Source: Candidatus Kuenenia stuttgartensis | GTDB lineage: Bacteria; Planctomycetota; Planctomycetia; Planctomycetales; Planctomycetaceae | Reading direction: 5' to 3' | Assembly: GCA_945906725.1 (NCBI GenBank) | Contig: CAMDRI010000015.1 | Location: forward strand, 1-51,929 | Length of the DNA stretch: 51,929 bases | In this document: in pieces, positions 1 to 8,069 of the stretch | Layout of the letters: each line of letters starts with the position of its first letter | How positions within the stretch are numbered: the first letter of the stretch is position 1 | Notes under the pieces: generated by a model | What the model saw: the letters and a program-made list of their open reading frames with translations, nothing else | The model's database searches: none | What the model was told of the DNA's origin: nothing | Translations under genes and position numbers: made by a program

Positions 1-1
1 C

Positions 2-52
2 GATTTGCTGGCTGACCTGGCTTCCGGCAACTCCGCCGAGCCGAAAAACTGA
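2..52 (+). CDS. C-terminal end of an upstream gene (partial)
   Basis: An open frame entering from the left edge encodes 16 residues (reading DLLADLASGNSAEPKN) and ends at TGA 50-52. It is followed 22 bases later by the next start, which has its own AAAGGA ribosome site. In phage head modules the gene before the protease/capsid genes is usually a portal or head-morphogenesis gene, but too little is visible here to assign it. Codon use and the tight spacing suggest it is real and co-transcribed with the next gene. Confidence 0.5.
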   Translation, partial: DLLADLASGNSAEPKN

Positions 53-74
53 TCCTCACAAAAGGACTCTCGCC

Positions 75-602
75 ATGAACCTCACTGACCTCGATCCGCG
101 AACTCTCACCGGCGAAGCTGCCGCGACGGTGGAGCATCTCAGCCGACAGCGCATTTCGCAGTGGTGGATTCGTGCCGACCGACAGCCGAGCTACCCATGC
201 GACGACGGCGATGCTGTCGAGTTGTGCCGCGCGGTCGAATACGTCATCGACCCGGAATCGTTCGTCCGTTTCTGGAACGTCGGCGCGTTCGATGGCGTTG
301 CTATCTCTGAAGGCCGCCGGAACTGGTCCGCCACGGACATCGTTCGGCTTGCGACGTTCCTCGAATCCCGCCGCGATTGGCAACCGGGAAGCGAGTTGCA
401 TCGGGCGAAAAAGACGAGCTACGAACTCGCACTCGAAAACTACCGCAGGACCGGCGAAGCACACGAACTGTTCCACGACCTCGAACGATTCGATTTGCGG
501 AGTCTGTTGTTGATGCTCGCGGAATCGGACCACAGGCAGCAGCGTGAATCTCTCAAAGTCGCCATCGAAATCAAACTGGAATCGTTCTCGATCATCGTAT
601 GA
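75..602 (+). CDS. Hypothetical protein of phage head module (175 aa)
   Basis: A 175-residue soluble protein starts at an ATG preceded by AAAGGACT at a suitable distance. No domain is recognised: it is rich in Arg, Glu and Leu, has no signal peptide or membrane helix, and is probably mostly helical in its second half. Its stop overlaps the start of the protease/capsid fusion gene (GTATGA arrangement), so translation is probably coupled and the protein probably belongs to the same head-assembly operon. A role in head completion or as a small structural or scaffold protein is inferred only from position. Confidence 0.7.
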   Translation: MNLTDLDPRTLTGEAAATVEHLSRQRISQWWIRADRQPSYPCDDGDAVELCRAVEYVIDPESFVRFWNVGAFDGVAISEGRRNWSATDIVRLATFLESRRDWQPGSELHRAKKTSYELALENYRRTGEAHELFHDLERFDLRSLLLMLAESDHRQQRESLKVAIEIKLESFSIIV

Positions 603-2581
603 CACCGCTCCAACTCACCGCTGGATTCTCTCTGCTCGCCGCACAAGCTGACCGGCCGAGACGGTTCGCGATCTTGGCGTACAGCGGCGGCAAACTCGCG
701 GTTGATGGTTTCGAGTTTCCGGTTGTAGTCGATCTTGCGGGACTGGAGGCGAAGGCCGTTTCCGTTGTTCTCGATCACGAGACGACGACAGCGGCGACGG
801 TCGGACAGACGGACACAATCACGAACAACGGTCGGAGTCTGATGCTCGCCGGAATCGTGACCGGTCAATCCTCCCGCGTTCAGCAAGTGCTCGCACAAGC
901 CGACGCAGGACATCAATGGCAAGCGTCCATCGGAGCGAGTGTTGAACTGAGCGAGCGTATCCCGGCCGGTCACACCGTTGCTGTCAACGGTCAACACTTC
1001 GTTGGACCGATCATTGTCGCACGGAGATCCGTACTGCGTGAGACCAGCATTTTGCCAATCGGTGCCGACAGCAGCACGCAAGTGAACCTCGCCGCAAGAT
1101 TGAAAGCGGCAACATCCTCGAAGGAACAAAGCATGACCACGACCATGACGTTTGAAGAATGGACCGCTGACAAAGGTTTCGACGCCGCCGCACTCACCCC
1201 GGAAGCCAAGGCATTCCTGACGACGCTATTCGACGCGGAAGCCAACTCGACCGACCCGGCCGCGACCTCGAGCGCGACAGCGGCGGCACTGCTGAATCTG
1301 CGAGCGACGCAATCCGCCGAGCATGACCGTATTGGCAAGATAAACGCCATCGCCGCCGGACATCCCACTATTGCCGCGACCGCGATTCGCAACGGCTGGA
1401 CGGCACAGGAAACCGAGAACCATGTTTTGAAAGCGAGCCAACGAATGCACACGCCATCCAACGTCATCCGCTCGTCCGACAGCGGCACGACTTCGCAGCA
1501 CTTGTCGGCCGCTTTGATGGTCCGTGCTGGCTTCAGTTCGGCCGCTGAAAAACAGTTCGGAGCGCGAGTGATGGAAGAGTCCCGCAGTCTACACGGATCA
1601 TCGTTGCCTGACCTTTGCCGAGCCGCACTCGTCATCGACGGCAAAGACATTCCGCACGACCGAGGTTCGATGATTCGTGCTGCGTTCAGCACTATCTCGA
1701 TGCCCGTTGCGCTTGGCGATTCCGCGAACAAGATTTTGGTTGAAGCGTACAAGCAAGCTCCCGCAAGTTGGCGCAGTTTCGCCGCCGTGAAATCGGCCGC
1801 AAACTTCAAAACGCAAACCGGCATCAGGCCGACGTTCTTCGGCGACCTTGACCAGTTACCGCCGGGTGGCTCGATCAAGCATGGCTGGGCGAACGAAGAA
1901 ACTTATGACTGGCATGTGAACACGTTTGCGAAACAATTTCAGTTCGACCGCCAGAACATCATCAACGACGACGCTTCCGTTTTCACTGAGGTTGTTCCGT
2001 CGATGGCTCGCGCCGCCGCGCGGTCGCTCAACAGTTTGGTCGCGACGACACTGCTGGCCAATGCGTCATCATTCTTCGGCAGCGGCAACGCGAACTATTT
2101 TTCGGGAGCCTCAACCAACCTACAGGCCAGCAGCCTCGCGACCGCGATTCAGATGCTCCGGCAAATGAAAGACGCAGAAGGGAATCTGCTCGACCTGGAA
2201 CCCGCCGTTCTGTTGATTCCGCCGGAATTGGAATCGGTCGCAAGAGCGTTGATCCAATCAACCGAAGTCAGCCGTGACGCGACTGGTGATAATCTGCCGA
2301 CTGGCAACGTCTACAAAGACTTCGCGCAACTTGCTGTCGAGCCGCGTCTGAGCGATTCAGCTTTCACCGGTTACTCGGCTGTCGCATGGTATCTGTTCTC
2401 CAACGCGACGAACGCCAGCGTCATCGTCGGATTTCTGGACGGCATGGAATCGCCGACGTTGGAGTCGTTCGGTTTGGATCACGACGTCAACGTTCTGGCG
2501 TTCAGCTTCCGAGTTTATCAGGACTTCGGTTGTGCTCTGGCCGATCACCGTGCCGCGATCCGCAGCAAGGGTGCAGCGTAA
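599..2581 (+). CDS. Prohead protease / major capsid protein fusion
   Basis: A 660-residue polyprotein. Residues about 1-170 look like an HK97-type prohead protease. His60 lies in VLDHE, a serine follows in the WQASIGAS segment (Ser110 or Ser114), and Glu148 lies in VLRETSILPIG; the order and spacing fit the His-Ser-Glu/Asp arrangement of that family. From about Met179 to the end the sequence resembles an HK97-fold major capsid protein (Mu gpT-like group), with the typical asymmetric C-terminal part ending GCALADHRAAIRS. In most phages these are two genes; fused forms are known in some phages. The protease presumably cuts itself and the capsid scaffold region during head maturation. The frame is intact, the start overlaps the previous gene by 4 bases and a strong terminator follows. 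The element assignment rests mainly on this gene. Confidence 0.85.
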   Translation: MTPLQLTAGFSLLAAQADRPRRFAILAYSGGKLAVDGFEFPVVVDLAGLEAKAVSVVLDHETTTAATVGQTDTITNNGRSLMLAGIVTGQSSRVQQVLAQADAGHQWQASIGASVELSERIPAGHTVAVNGQHFVGPIIVARRSVLRETSILPIGADSSTQVNLAARLKAATSSKEQSMTTTMTFEEWTADKGFDAAALTPEAKAFLTTLFDAEANSTDPAATSSATAAALLNLRATQSAEHDRIGKINAIAAGHPTIAATAIRNGWTAQETENHVLKASQRMHTPSNVIRSSDSGTTSQHLSAALMVRAGFSSAAEKQFGARVMEESRSLHGSSLPDLCRAALVIDGKDIPHDRGSMIRAAFSTISMPVALGDSANKILVEAYKQAPASWRSFAAVKSAANFKTQTGIRPTFFGDLDQLPPGGSIKHGWANEETYDWHVNTFAKQFQFDRQNIINDDASVFTEVVPSMARAAARSLNSLVATTLLANASSFFGSGNANYFSGASTNLQASSLATAIQMLRQMKDAEGNLLDLEPAVLLIPPELESVARALIQSTEVSRDATGDNLPTGNVYKDFAQLAVEPRLSDSAFTGYSAVAWYLFSNATNASVIVGFLDGMESPTLESFGLDHDVNVLAFSFRVYQDFGCALADHRAAIRSKGAA

Positions 2582-2650
2582 TCACACCGCTCGTCACGCT
2601 TGGCACACGTCTACCTTTCAACGTGTTGTTTGCCAGCGTGCGAGTTGCAA

Positions 2651-2695
2651 GCCCTCACGCTGTCATCGAACAGCAGCGTGGGGGCATTTTCTTTT
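2651..2695 (+). terminator. Intrinsic terminator after the capsid gene
   Basis: A 12-base-pair stem (2651-2662 with 2674-2685, one G-T pair) has an 11-base loop and is followed by ATTTTCTTTT. It lies 70 bases after the capsid stop and directly before the ribosome site of the next small gene, so it would limit expression of that gene relative to the capsid. Confidence 0.8.
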
Positions 2696-2707
2696 GGGAG
2701 CACGATC

Positions 2708-2974
2708 TTGATTCTGACCAGACTCACCGCCGACGATTCGACCGACAGCTTGCCGCAGCATCAGCCGACCCGTTTCGCTGATCCACGCTTGGAGTATTGC
2801 GGCGACACCGACGAACAACTGATCGAAGCGGCACTGATCGAGATCAACGAGCGGATCATGCAGGGGTTTTATTCCCTCGCACTCGCACCGTCGCAAGCTG
2901 GGCTGCAACGGTCATTCGCCAAGCTGGTCGGACAACGCGATGCGTTGGAGCAACAGCTGGTACGCTGCGTGTGA
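2708..2974 (+). CDS. Small hypothetical protein of the phage-like element (88 aa)
   Basis: The start chosen is TTG 2708, preceded by GGGAG at 2696-2700. The open frame extends upstream to 2600, but that part covers the terminator and does not look coding. The product (beginning MILTRLTADDSTDS) is acidic and helical in its second half, with no recognised domain. Its place directly after the capsid gene is where head-tail connector or head-completion genes often sit, so such a role is possible but not shown by sequence. It ends just before a decayed gene on the other strand. Confidence 0.55.
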   Translation: MILTRLTADDSTDSLPQHQPTRFADPRLEYCGDTDEQLIEAALIEINERIMQGFYSLALAPSQAGLQRSFAKLVGQRDALEQQLVRCV

Positions 2975-3075
2975 GGCTCTCTGCCGAGCCGATTCGCTGG
3001 ACGTACTCTGAGTCGTCCCGATGCCTCTGCGCTCGTCCTGCGCAATCGTAGGCGGTCGATTTTCGCTGAGGACGA

Positions 3076-3290
3076 TCGAGGCGTAATCGACCGACTTGCC
3101 GCTGACTCCGACAGCGCGGCCAGCGGCGTCGCGGGAGCGTTCTTTCTGTTCGGGCAAATTTACCACAACAGAATCCGGCTTCCGTTTCTGCCGTTCCTTG
3201 GCCTGCTGGTCGTAGATCGCCCTGGCACGGCCCGCGACCATCGAAAGCTGCGACGGAGTCAGTTGCCGTCGATGCAGATTCAGCGACAAG
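3076..3290 (-). pseudogene. Remnant of a ParB-type phage/plasmid DNA-binding protein
   Basis: The minus-strand frame 3445-2912 contains a stretch, about residues 54-123, that reads like the middle of ParB-domain proteins common in planctomycete mobile elements. It has LNLHRRQLTPSQLSMVAGRA followed by a Lys/Arg-rich segment and RSRDAAGRAVGVSGKSVDYA, the helix-turn-helix part. Sequence on both sides does not continue the family: the N-terminal nuclease-like ParB region is absent and the C-terminal part dissolves into low-quality sequence that overlaps the 88-residue gene. It is therefore probably a truncated, non-functional copy at the border of the integrated element. Family assignment is from memory of the motif; the boundaries are approximate. 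Confidence 0.6.
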
Positions 3291-3409
3291 ACTGGCTCAC
3301 CGCGTCCGTGGCCGAGAGGGCGAGGCATCGCATCGTTGGCCGTGGCGTGGAAGTCAAACGCGATGACTTCCATCGGCATCGCCGGCCGCTGATCGGACCG
3401 AGCATCCGT

Positions 3410-3444
3410 TGCTCTTGGCCGGGAGTAGCTACTCCCGGTGAGCA
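3410..3444. repeat. Palindromic repeat (CCGGGAGTAG / CTACTCCCGG)
   Basis: A perfect 20-base palindrome at 3419-3438 is flanked by TGCTC (3410-3414) and GAGCA (3440-3444), which pair with each other. It lies between the ParB remnant and the half tRNA. Short palindromes of this kind are dispersed in planctomycete genomes; this copy could also fold as a transcript-end hairpin. Confidence 0.65.
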
Positions 3445-3558
3445 TCGTTTTCGGTCATTTGCGGCTGTTCAGAGCAGACGCGGCGAAGTGCTCAAAACAC
3501 CGGAAACCACCGCACTTTCCGCATGTTTCGGAGTCTGTTCACAAACGCTCGGATTTGC

Positions 3559-3597
3559 TTAGAAATCCGTTGCTCTATCCAACTGAGCTACGGGCGC
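3559..3597 (-). tRNA. 5' half of tRNA-Arg(TCT), truncated at the anticodon loop; likely attachment site
   Basis: Read on the minus strand from 3597, the sequence is a canonical tRNA 5' half: acceptor strand GCGCCCG, D-arm TAGCTCAGTTGGATAGAGCA, anticodon 5' stem ACGGA, and loop TTTCTAA, giving anticodon TCT (Arg). After the loop the expected 3' stem TCCGT, T-arm and acceptor are missing, and unrelated sequence follows. The break inside the anticodon loop is a classic crossover position for tyrosine recombinases. Around the break, GGATTT and AAATCC (3551-3556 and 3563-3568) form an inverted repeat with a 6-base centre, as in recombinase core sites. It is interpreted as the host-side junction of the phage-like element and is not a functional tRNA as it stands. 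Confidence 0.75.
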
Positions 3598-3847
3598 AGG
3601 AACAGTGTCGCCGAAGAATAGCTGCCGTGGATGGGGAGCTAAAGTGCAACGGACGAACGGCGGGATTGCTGGGCCGAGTGGCTCTCACGTAACGGCTCCG
3701 GATCGTCCGCACAACCGGTAGGTTCGGCGGAACAGTGGCTGGGATTGCGAAGCTCACTTATGTGCCGAGAGACTCCGGGGGGACGGCGGCCCCTAAACTT
3801 CGCGACCTGGAAAAATGATCTTCGCCGTTCACGATCGGGTCGCTTTC
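3598..3847. other. Intergenic region between half tRNA and membrane-protein gene
   Basis: About 250 bases with no convincing coding frame. It must contain the promoter of the downstream membrane-protein gene, but no clear -35/-10 pair is visible. The short ORFs here have no family resemblance or ribosome site. Confidence 0.4.
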
Positions 3848-5482
3848 ATGACTGCTGTGATGAATCCTCCTCAACCGCCTCGTGTGGAAATCGCGCCGCA
3901 AACTCAGCTCGCCGATGCGTCGATGCTCGAGGACAAAGTCCCCGACTACCTCAAAACATCACGCACGACAGCAGGCTTCGCCTTGGTGTTGGGATTGATG
4001 TACGTACTCCTGAGCTATCACCCGCTATGGCACACCGACTTGTGGGGGCATCTGGCTTATGGGCGATTGATCGTCGACACGAAATCCTTGCCCACGACTG
4101 AGCCGCTGATGCCGCTGGCGGCGGGAGTGCCGTTCATCGATACGGCCTGGCTATCGCAGGTCATCGGCTTTGAAGCCATGAATCGACTGGGAATCACCTC
4201 GCTGCTTTTCCTGTACGCGGCATCGATCACCGCCATGGCTGGGTTACTGGTGTGGCGTGGGTATCACCGCTCGCAGAGCGCGGCGATCACCCTTACGGGA
4301 TTACTCTTGTGGCTCTGGGGTTGCTGGCAGCATCTCAACATCATGCGACCGCAGATGGCGGGGATCCTGTGCTTCATCCTGCTGCTGACGCTGCTGACGT
4401 CGCGGCATCGCCGGACGTGGCATTGGGCCGCGGTGCCGGCGTTGTTCGTGGCGTGGGCGAACTTGCATGGATCGTTCTTGATCGGCTTGGTATTGCTTGC
4501 GGGCATGGCCTTTGGACGGATGCTCGACCTAGCAGTTCGCTGTGGTGAGGTCCGAGCGATCCGCCGCGACAGTCTCGTCCGTCGGTATGTGCTGATGCTG
4601 GAGTTGGCCGCGGTAGCGGTGCTGTGCAATCCGTATGGCGTGCGGCTGTATGCCGAGGTTTTCAACGTCGCAAGCAACCCCAACGTCGCGGAATTGACCG
4701 AGTGGGGGCCGTTGCAATTGCGAATGGCTCAGGGACAAGCGACCGCGGTGATCGCTCTGTTGTTGGTCGTGCTGTATCGCCTGAGTCCTCGCCGCGTGAC
4801 TGCTGCCGAAGTGCTGTTGCTGTTCGGTTTCGGAGCAGCGGCGATGTGGTCGTCACGAATGTTGGTATGGTGGGTTCCTCTGGCGGTCACCTTTGGGATG
4901 CAACACGCCGGCGCGATCTGGCATCAGTGGCGAACAAACTCGGAGACAGCAGCAACGCCGGCTCAGCGCACCGGCCGCTGGAGCGTGATCACGGCTGGCA
5001 TCCTGTGGATTTGCTTCGCGTTCACTCCCTTCGGCGGACGTGTGCTGCACGGTAAGGAGGGCAAGCTCAAGCCGGAGAAACTGCTCTCGCGTCAAACTCC
5101 GCTGGGAGTGATCGACCATCTGAAAAAGCAAGCGGATCAAACTCAATTGCCACGCGGACTGGTCTTCAACACTTATGAGTGGGGCGACTACCTGCTGTGG
5201 GCGGGATCCGATGACTTGTCGCGGGCGGGACCGCCGAAGTTCAAGGTGTTCTTGGCGTCGCATGTGCATCTCGTGCCGCGCGAAGTCTGGAACGATTACG
5301 TCGCGATCAGCAACGTGGCGTCGGGTTGGGAAGAGATGTTGGACCGATACGGCGTGAATTTGATCGTCTTGGATTCAGCGACTCATGCTCCGTTGATCGG
5401 ACGGCTGCGAGAAAATGAGAACTGGCGCCAGACGTACTCGGACAATATCGGAGTGGTCTTTATCCGTCGGAAAGCCATTTGA
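3848..5482 (+). CDS. Multi-pass membrane protein, GT-C glycosyltransferase-like
   Basis: About 544 residues with ten or more hydrophobic segments. The first follows a proline-rich cytoplasmic tail and runs directly into WHTDLWGHLAYGRLIV. An acidic DLWGHL motif in the first external loop, followed by a D-TAWLSQ segment, is the layout of GT-C-type membrane proteins that transfer sugars from lipid-linked donors; the acidic residue is where their catalytic site lies. The C-terminal 120 residues are a soluble domain (from LPRGLVFNTYEWGDYLLW). The substrate is unknown. Three in-frame ATGs are possible (3815, 3848, 3860); 3848 is chosen because upstream residues look non-conserved, but none has a strong ribosome site. 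The family call is an inference from topology and motif. Confidence 0.7.
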   Translation: MTAVMNPPQPPRVEIAPQTQLADASMLEDKVPDYLKTSRTTAGFALVLGLMYVLLSYHPLWHTDLWGHLAYGRLIVDTKSLPTTEPLMPLAAGVPFIDTAWLSQVIGFEAMNRLGITSLLFLYAASITAMAGLLVWRGYHRSQSAAITLTGLLLWLWGCWQHLNIMRPQMAGILCFILLLTLLTSRHRRTWHWAAVPALFVAWANLHGSFLIGLVLLAGMAFGRMLDLAVRCGEVRAIRRDSLVRRYVLMLELAAVAVLCNPYGVRLYAEVFNVASNPNVAELTEWGPLQLRMAQGQATAVIALLLVVLYRLSPRRVTAAEVLLLFGFGAAAMWSSRMLVWWVPLAVTFGMQHAGAIWHQWRTNSETAATPAQRTGRWSVITAGILWICFAFTPFGGRVLHGKEGKLKPEKLLSRQTPLGVIDHLKKQADQTQLPRGLVFNTYEWGDYLLWAGSDDLSRAGPPKFKVFLASHVHLVPREVWNDYVAISNVASGWEEMLDRYGVNLIVLDSATHAPLIGRLRENENWRQTYSDNIGVVFIRRKAI

Positions 5483-5537
5483 TTTTCACTTTGTGTTTGA
5501 GCGACTCGCTCGGACTCAAGACGTTCTGAGGCTCATC

Positions 5538-6869
5538 ATGAAACTGCGTCGCGGGCCTGCGTTGACGTTCCTGGTCCTGCAAGTGCCAATCGTGGCGGCG
5601 TTCGCGTGGTCGTATGCGTCGCTCAGCCCGGAATCGCAGCGGCAAGTCCGTCGATTGGTTGTCGCCAAGCCGCAGAACATCGAGATTCCGCTTCAACGGG
5701 ATACCGCTTTGGAAATCTCGCCGCTGTACGACGATCCGCAGCTTGTCAGCGATGAGGAACTTGCGGCCGTGCTCAGGCAAATCGTCCCACATTTCCCAGC
5801 GAAGAAGATGAAACCCAATCACGTCGAACATGCGCTTCGCGCGTGGCACGTCGATGCGAAGTTTCAAGATCCGGATGCTCTCTCCGGAGAAATGTTGCGT
5901 GACGTCCTGATCGATTACGGACGCTTCGCCGCCTCGTGGCAACCAGAAAAGGAAACCGAGACCCAGCCCGAACCGCTGCTTCAAGAGCGGCCGGATGACG
6001 GCATCTACGTGCAATGGGATCGCGAATCGAACTCGGCGTCCGTGCATCACGATCATCTGCTGGCCTGTCTGACCGAGGCGGGATTGCCGCTGTCGCAGCC
6101 CGTTTTCACGCCAAATCGCCGAGACCTGACGTTTCGAGATGTCTTGCGTCAGGCGCTGCGCGATTTCCGATACGACGAGCGCGAGACCGAATGGTCGGTG
6201 ATGGCCTTCAGCCTGTGGCTGGCTCCGACAATGAAATCTTGGCGATTGGCCGATGGACGCGAAATGTCCTTCGACATGCTGGCCCAGCGGTTGCTTCGCG
6301 GACACAAGAAAATGGGAACCTGCGGCGGCACGCATCGGCTGTACTCGCTGATGGTCCTGCTGCGGCTCGACGAACATTACGACATCTTGTCCGACGACGT
6401 TCAGAAGTCCGTCTTTCGACATCTCGAGACGGTTCGCGATCTTTTGAAGGTCTGCCAGTTCGAGGATGGTCACTGGCCGTACAACTGGTCCGCCGGCGAA
6501 GACGCAGTCAAGAAGCCTGACCAGTCGATCCCTCTTTTCCGGCATGTCATTGTGACGGGACATCATCTCGAATGGTTATCGATCGCTCCGGAGTCGTTGC
6601 ATCCGCCCCGCGAACAAATCCGTCAGGCAGCGGCGTGGGTCATTCAGAAAACAGTCGCGATGAGCGAAGCCGAGATTCTCGACAACTACACGTTCTTCTC
6701 GCACGTCGGCAATTCGCTGGCCATGTGGCGCAAGACAACGCCGTCAAAGTTCTGGATGGAATGGGAGAAGACTCATCCCTTCGAGCCGAAACCCAAGCAA
6801 GAGGTGGAGCCGAAGCCGACAGTCAAAGCCATTCCCGGCAAACCGGGGGCATCCACCCCAAAGCTCTGA
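5538..6869 (+). CDS. Conserved hypothetical exported or membrane-anchored protein
   Basis: A 443-residue protein beginning MKLRRGPALTF with one N-terminal hydrophobic segment (about residues 8-27) that could be an anchor or uncleaved signal, so most of the protein would be outside the cytoplasm. The C-terminal half has helix-rich segments such as GTCGGTHRLYSLMVLL and CQFEDGHWPYNWS, which resemble the alpha-alpha barrel repeats of terpene cyclase/prenyltransferase-type toroids; this similarity is weak. The last 25 residues are Pro/Lys-rich. It starts 55 bases after the GT-C-like gene on the same strand, so the two may be co-transcribed. The true function is not recognised. Confidence 0.65.
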   Translation: MKLRRGPALTFLVLQVPIVAAFAWSYASLSPESQRQVRRLVVAKPQNIEIPLQRDTALEISPLYDDPQLVSDEELAAVLRQIVPHFPAKKMKPNHVEHALRAWHVDAKFQDPDALSGEMLRDVLIDYGRFAASWQPEKETETQPEPLLQERPDDGIYVQWDRESNSASVHHDHLLACLTEAGLPLSQPVFTPNRRDLTFRDVLRQALRDFRYDERETEWSVMAFSLWLAPTMKSWRLADGREMSFDMLAQRLLRGHKKMGTCGGTHRLYSLMVLLRLDEHYDILSDDVQKSVFRHLETVRDLLKVCQFEDGHWPYNWSAGEDAVKKPDQSIPLFRHVIVTGHHLEWLSIAPESLHPPREQIRQAAAWVIQKTVAMSEAEILDNYTFFSHVGNSLAMWRKTTPSKFWMEWEKTHPFEPKPKQEVEPKPTVKAIPGKPGASTPKL

Positions 6870-6904
6870 GCGTCGCCGCCGACGGAGCAGACAAGCAATT
6901 TGCA

Positions 6905-7945
6905 CTATGCTCGCACCGGCACGCTGTTCGGCCGAGCAAAGATCATGCGACCGGTGCTGCTTTGCAACACGCTGGTCACCGTCGTCTCAATTTCTTTGCC
7001 GATCATCTCGCGAGCTTGCTCACAAACGACCATCGTTCCGTCGTCGAGATAACCGACTCCCTGGCCTTGGGCCTCTCCTTCACGGATCACGCGAACTTTC
7101 AGATCGTCACCGGCGATGTATCTGGGACGCAGGGAATTGGCGACATCGTTGAGGTTGATCACCTCGACTCCCTGCACGGCGGCGACGCGATTGAGATTGA
7201 AATCGCTGGTGACGACGCGGCCGTTCAAATCCTTGCCGAGCTCGACGAGCCGCTGATCGACCGTCAGACCGCGAAATTCGGCTTCCTTTTTCTTGGTGTC
7301 GTAAACCGAAACTTCCGCGTGCGGCATCTGCTGGAGTTTGGCGAGGACTTCCAACCCGCGCCGACCACGCATCCGACGATTCTTGTCTTGGGAATCAGCG
7401 ATGTCCTGAACTTCCTTCAGCACGAAATCTGGGACGATCATTTTGGAATCGAGTATCTTCGTCTCCACCACATCGGCGATGCGGCCGTCGATCAGAGCAC
7501 TGCTGTCGAGAATCAGCGGCCGAACTCCCTTCAACTCTCTCGCGAATTCGACGTACGGAATCACAAATCGAAAATCGTCCCGCGTCTGAATCAATAGCGA
7601 AGTGCTCAAAAACGTGACCATCAACGTGAGCACCAACTTGATTGGCCCTTCGTATCTCAACAATTTCAGGGTTTCGAGGAGCGGCGTCGTCGTCTGCATC
7701 AGCATGTAGCTCAGCAGGACACCGATTAACAAACCAAAGTAAATGGCCGAAATCACTTCGATCCGCTTTCGCGGTGTAAAAATATCGACCAGAGTCACGA
7801 TTTGTGACACCGACAGCATCACCAGAAATGCACTGAACTGATGGTCCTTGAAGACGTCATAGGGGTCGCTCCATGTGTTCACGAACGCCGCGATCGCGCT
7901 GGCGCAAATCAAAAAATACGTGCACCGAAGAACGATCAAGAACAT
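6905..7945 (-). CDS. PIN/TRAM domain membrane protein (YacL-like)
   Basis: 346 residues from the ATG at 7945. The first about 130 residues hold four hydrophobic segments (from MFLIVLRCTYF). A PIN nuclease-type domain follows, with the first catalytic Asp in LILDSSALIDGRIADV, the middle acidic segment PDFVLKEVQDIADS, and the late VVTSDFNLNRVAAVQG. The C-terminus is a TRAM nucleic-acid-binding domain (from AGDDLKVRVIREG). This domain order matches the YacL family of membrane-tethered PIN/TRAM proteins, thought to act on RNA, though the substrate is not well defined. The gene converges on the preceding plus-strand gene with 35 bases between stops. Confidence 0.88.
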   Translation of the reverse strand: MFLIVLRCTYFLICASAIAAFVNTWSDPYDVFKDHQFSAFLVMLSVSQIVTLVDIFTPRKRIEVISAIYFGLLIGVLLSYMLMQTTTPLLETLKLLRYEGPIKLVLTLMVTFLSTSLLIQTRDDFRFVIPYVEFARELKGVRPLILDSSALIDGRIADVVETKILDSKMIVPDFVLKEVQDIADSQDKNRRMRGRRGLEVLAKLQQMPHAEVSVYDTKKKEAEFRGLTVDQRLVELGKDLNGRVVTSDFNLNRVAAVQGVEVINLNDVANSLRPRYIAGDDLKVRVIREGEAQGQGVGYLDDGTMVVCEQAREMIGKEIETTVTSVLQSSTGRMIFARPNSVPVRA

Positions 7946-8069
7946 GGTAGAGTCACATTCGATGGCGGAGGGAGGACGATTCGGTCTCCGTTCAAGAGGC
8001 TGAAGAATCGCCGAACACACGATAATCTCTGACAACTGAGCGATGCAACCGCCGCGGAATCGTCGATGA

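Noticed and set aside
5460..6566. 368-codon antisense frame
   Set aside because: It lies opposite a plausible plus-strand gene with an N-terminal hydrophobic segment; the antisense translation has no recognisable pattern.
6572..7597. 341-codon plus-strand frame
   Set aside because: It overlaps the end of one gene and is antisense to the well-supported PIN/TRAM gene.
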